Shown here one piece after another: positions 5,612 to 6,238 of a stretch of DNA of 6,238 bases; position 1 is the first letter of the stretch; each line of letters starts with the position of its first letter. The position numbers were made by a program, and so were the translations under genes. The notes under the pieces were generated by a model, which saw nothing but the letters and a program-made list of their open reading frames with translations, made no database searches and was not told where the DNA came from. This DNA is from JAOUEE01 sp051011595 (GTDB lineage Bacteria; Actinomycetota; Acidimicrobiia; Acidimicrobiales; SHLQ01). The stretch spans positions 1 to 6,238 of the forward strand of contig JBPCTQ010000071.1 in the NCBI GenBank assembly GCA_051011595.1, read 5' to 3'.

Positions 5612-5666
5612 ACCAGGTTCGTTCTGGTCGTGCCGCGCCGGGCAGACAGTGTCATCACACGACCAG
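5612..5666. repeat. Inverted repeats in convergent intergenic region
   Basis: CTGGTCGTG (5624-5632) and CACGACCAG (5658-5666) form a perfect 9-base inverted repeat around a 25-base loop. The loop edge contains a smaller TGCC/GGCA pairing. A second ACCAG at 5612-5616 could instead pair with CTGGT (5624-5628), so two mutually exclusive stems are possible. The repeats lie between the stop of the methyltransferase gene and the stop of the convergent binding-protein gene. A role as a bidirectional terminator without a T-run is possible. Confidence 0.4.
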
Positions 5667-5692
5667 TTCGCGATGATCGACCGGGGCAGGGC

Positions 5693-6238
5693 CTAGAGCG
5701 GGACGACCAGGTCCTCGGCGCCGGGGGCCGCGTCGATCAGCCCCAGCTCGACCAGCTGCTCGGCGATCTCGACCATGTCGTCCTCGTCGGCTGGTTCGCC
5801 TTCGTCGAACTCGGTGGCGTCGAACCAGTCGCGGGCGTCGGTCTCGCTCAATCCGTGGGCGTCCACGACCTGGGCGACGGCAGCATCGGGGTCCTCGCAG
5901 AACGTGGCCGCCGCTTCGGCCGCCGTGTCGAGCAGGTTGGCCACCTCCACCGATCGCCCTCCGGCCAGCACATCGTTGTGTACGGCGACCACAAAGGCCG
6001 GCCACGGGGTGGGCTGCACGCCGATGCGACCGAATTCACCCGACGTCACGAGGGGAGCAGTCATGAATCGATCCCACAAGAAGAGCTCGGCCTCGCCGTT
6101 GCCGATCGCCCGGCGAGCGCCGTCGAGGTCGCCGACTTCGACGAATCGGTCATCGGCCACGGTGAACCCCAGCCGATCGCCCAGCACGTGGGCCATGAGG
6201 TGCGAGCCCGAACCACGGCGGGAGATGGCGAATCGGTG
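5693..6238 (-). CDS. Periplasmic-binding-protein-like (type 2) protein, C-terminal part (partial)
   Basis: The last 181 residues of a substrate-binding-protein-like chain; the N-terminus lies beyond the window edge, so whether it has a signal peptide is unknown. The visible part begins inside an ISRRGSGSHLMA segment (5-16). It continues with AELFLWDRFMTAPLV (50-64) and FGRIGVQPTPWPAFVVAV (69-86), then a helical C-terminal part and an acidic stretch (DEGEPADEDD). The ISR.GSGSH, DRFMT.PLV and PTPWPAFV motifs resemble the Ca3427-like branch of type 2 binding proteins, related to thiamine-precursor and nitrate/taurine-type binding proteins. That comparison is from memory. The apparent ATG at 6196 is internal, because the open frame and the family motif continue upstream to the edge. 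It converges on the methyltransferase gene. The ligand is unknown; no transporter partner is visible here. Confidence 0.75.
   Translation of the reverse strand, partial: HRFAISRRGSGSHLMAHVLGDRLGFTVADDRFVEVGDLDGARRAIGNGEAELFLWDRFMTAPLVTSGEFGRIGVQPTPWPAFVVAVHNDVLAGGRSVEVANLLDTAAEAAATFCEDPDAAVAQVVDAHGLSETDARDWFDATEFDEGEPADEDDMVEIAEQLVELGLIDAAPGAEDLVVPL

Overview
The window looks like chromosomal DNA of a high-GC bacterium, most likely an actinomycete and possibly a member of Acidimicrobiia. This is inferred from the strong G/C third-position bias in all genes, frequent GTG starts, promoter motifs placed for leaderless transcription, and typical actinobacterial families (a DUF2277-like protein starting MCRN, an HTH-Mop regulator, a PIG-L deacetylase with AHPDDID). 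I see no rRNA or tRNA gene, insertion sequence, CRISPR array or phage gene.

Layout. Bases 1-237 (+) hold the end of an S9 peptidase with its catalytic Asp and His. It converges on a five-gene minus-strand unit read from about 3621 down to 250: an HTH-Mop regulator, modA (lipoprotein), modB (permease), modC (ATPase) and a short-chain dehydrogenase. The first four genes are joined by 4-base stop/start overlaps, and the fifth starts 9 bases after modC. A 98-base divergent intergenic region (3622-3719) separates this operon from a small plus-strand DUF2277-like gene (3720-3974). Tail to tail with that gene is a minus-strand PIG-L deacetylase (3987-4721). It is divergent, across 123 bases with no convincing promoter, from a plus-strand FkbM-type methyltransferase (4845-5570). 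The window ends with the C-terminal part of a minus-strand periplasmic-binding-protein-like gene (5693-6238, cut by the edge), separated from the methyltransferase by 122 bases containing inverted repeats.

How the genes work together. ModA, ModB and ModC form one molybdate-type ABC importer: ModA captures the oxyanion outside, ModB is the membrane channel, and ModC hydrolyses ATP. This ModC has no C-terminal TOBE/Mop oxyanion-sensing domain. The operon's first gene instead encodes a DNA-binding domain fused to a Mop domain. A 25-base imperfect palindrome covers the spacer and -10 element of the promoter in front of that gene. The simplest reading is an autoregulated molybdate-uptake operon whose sensor and regulator is a small one-component protein. 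This is the most interesting item in the window, and its parts belong to known families. The role of the trailing dehydrogenase is unknown. The remaining genes are ordinary housekeeping or envelope-type genes with no clear link to one another.
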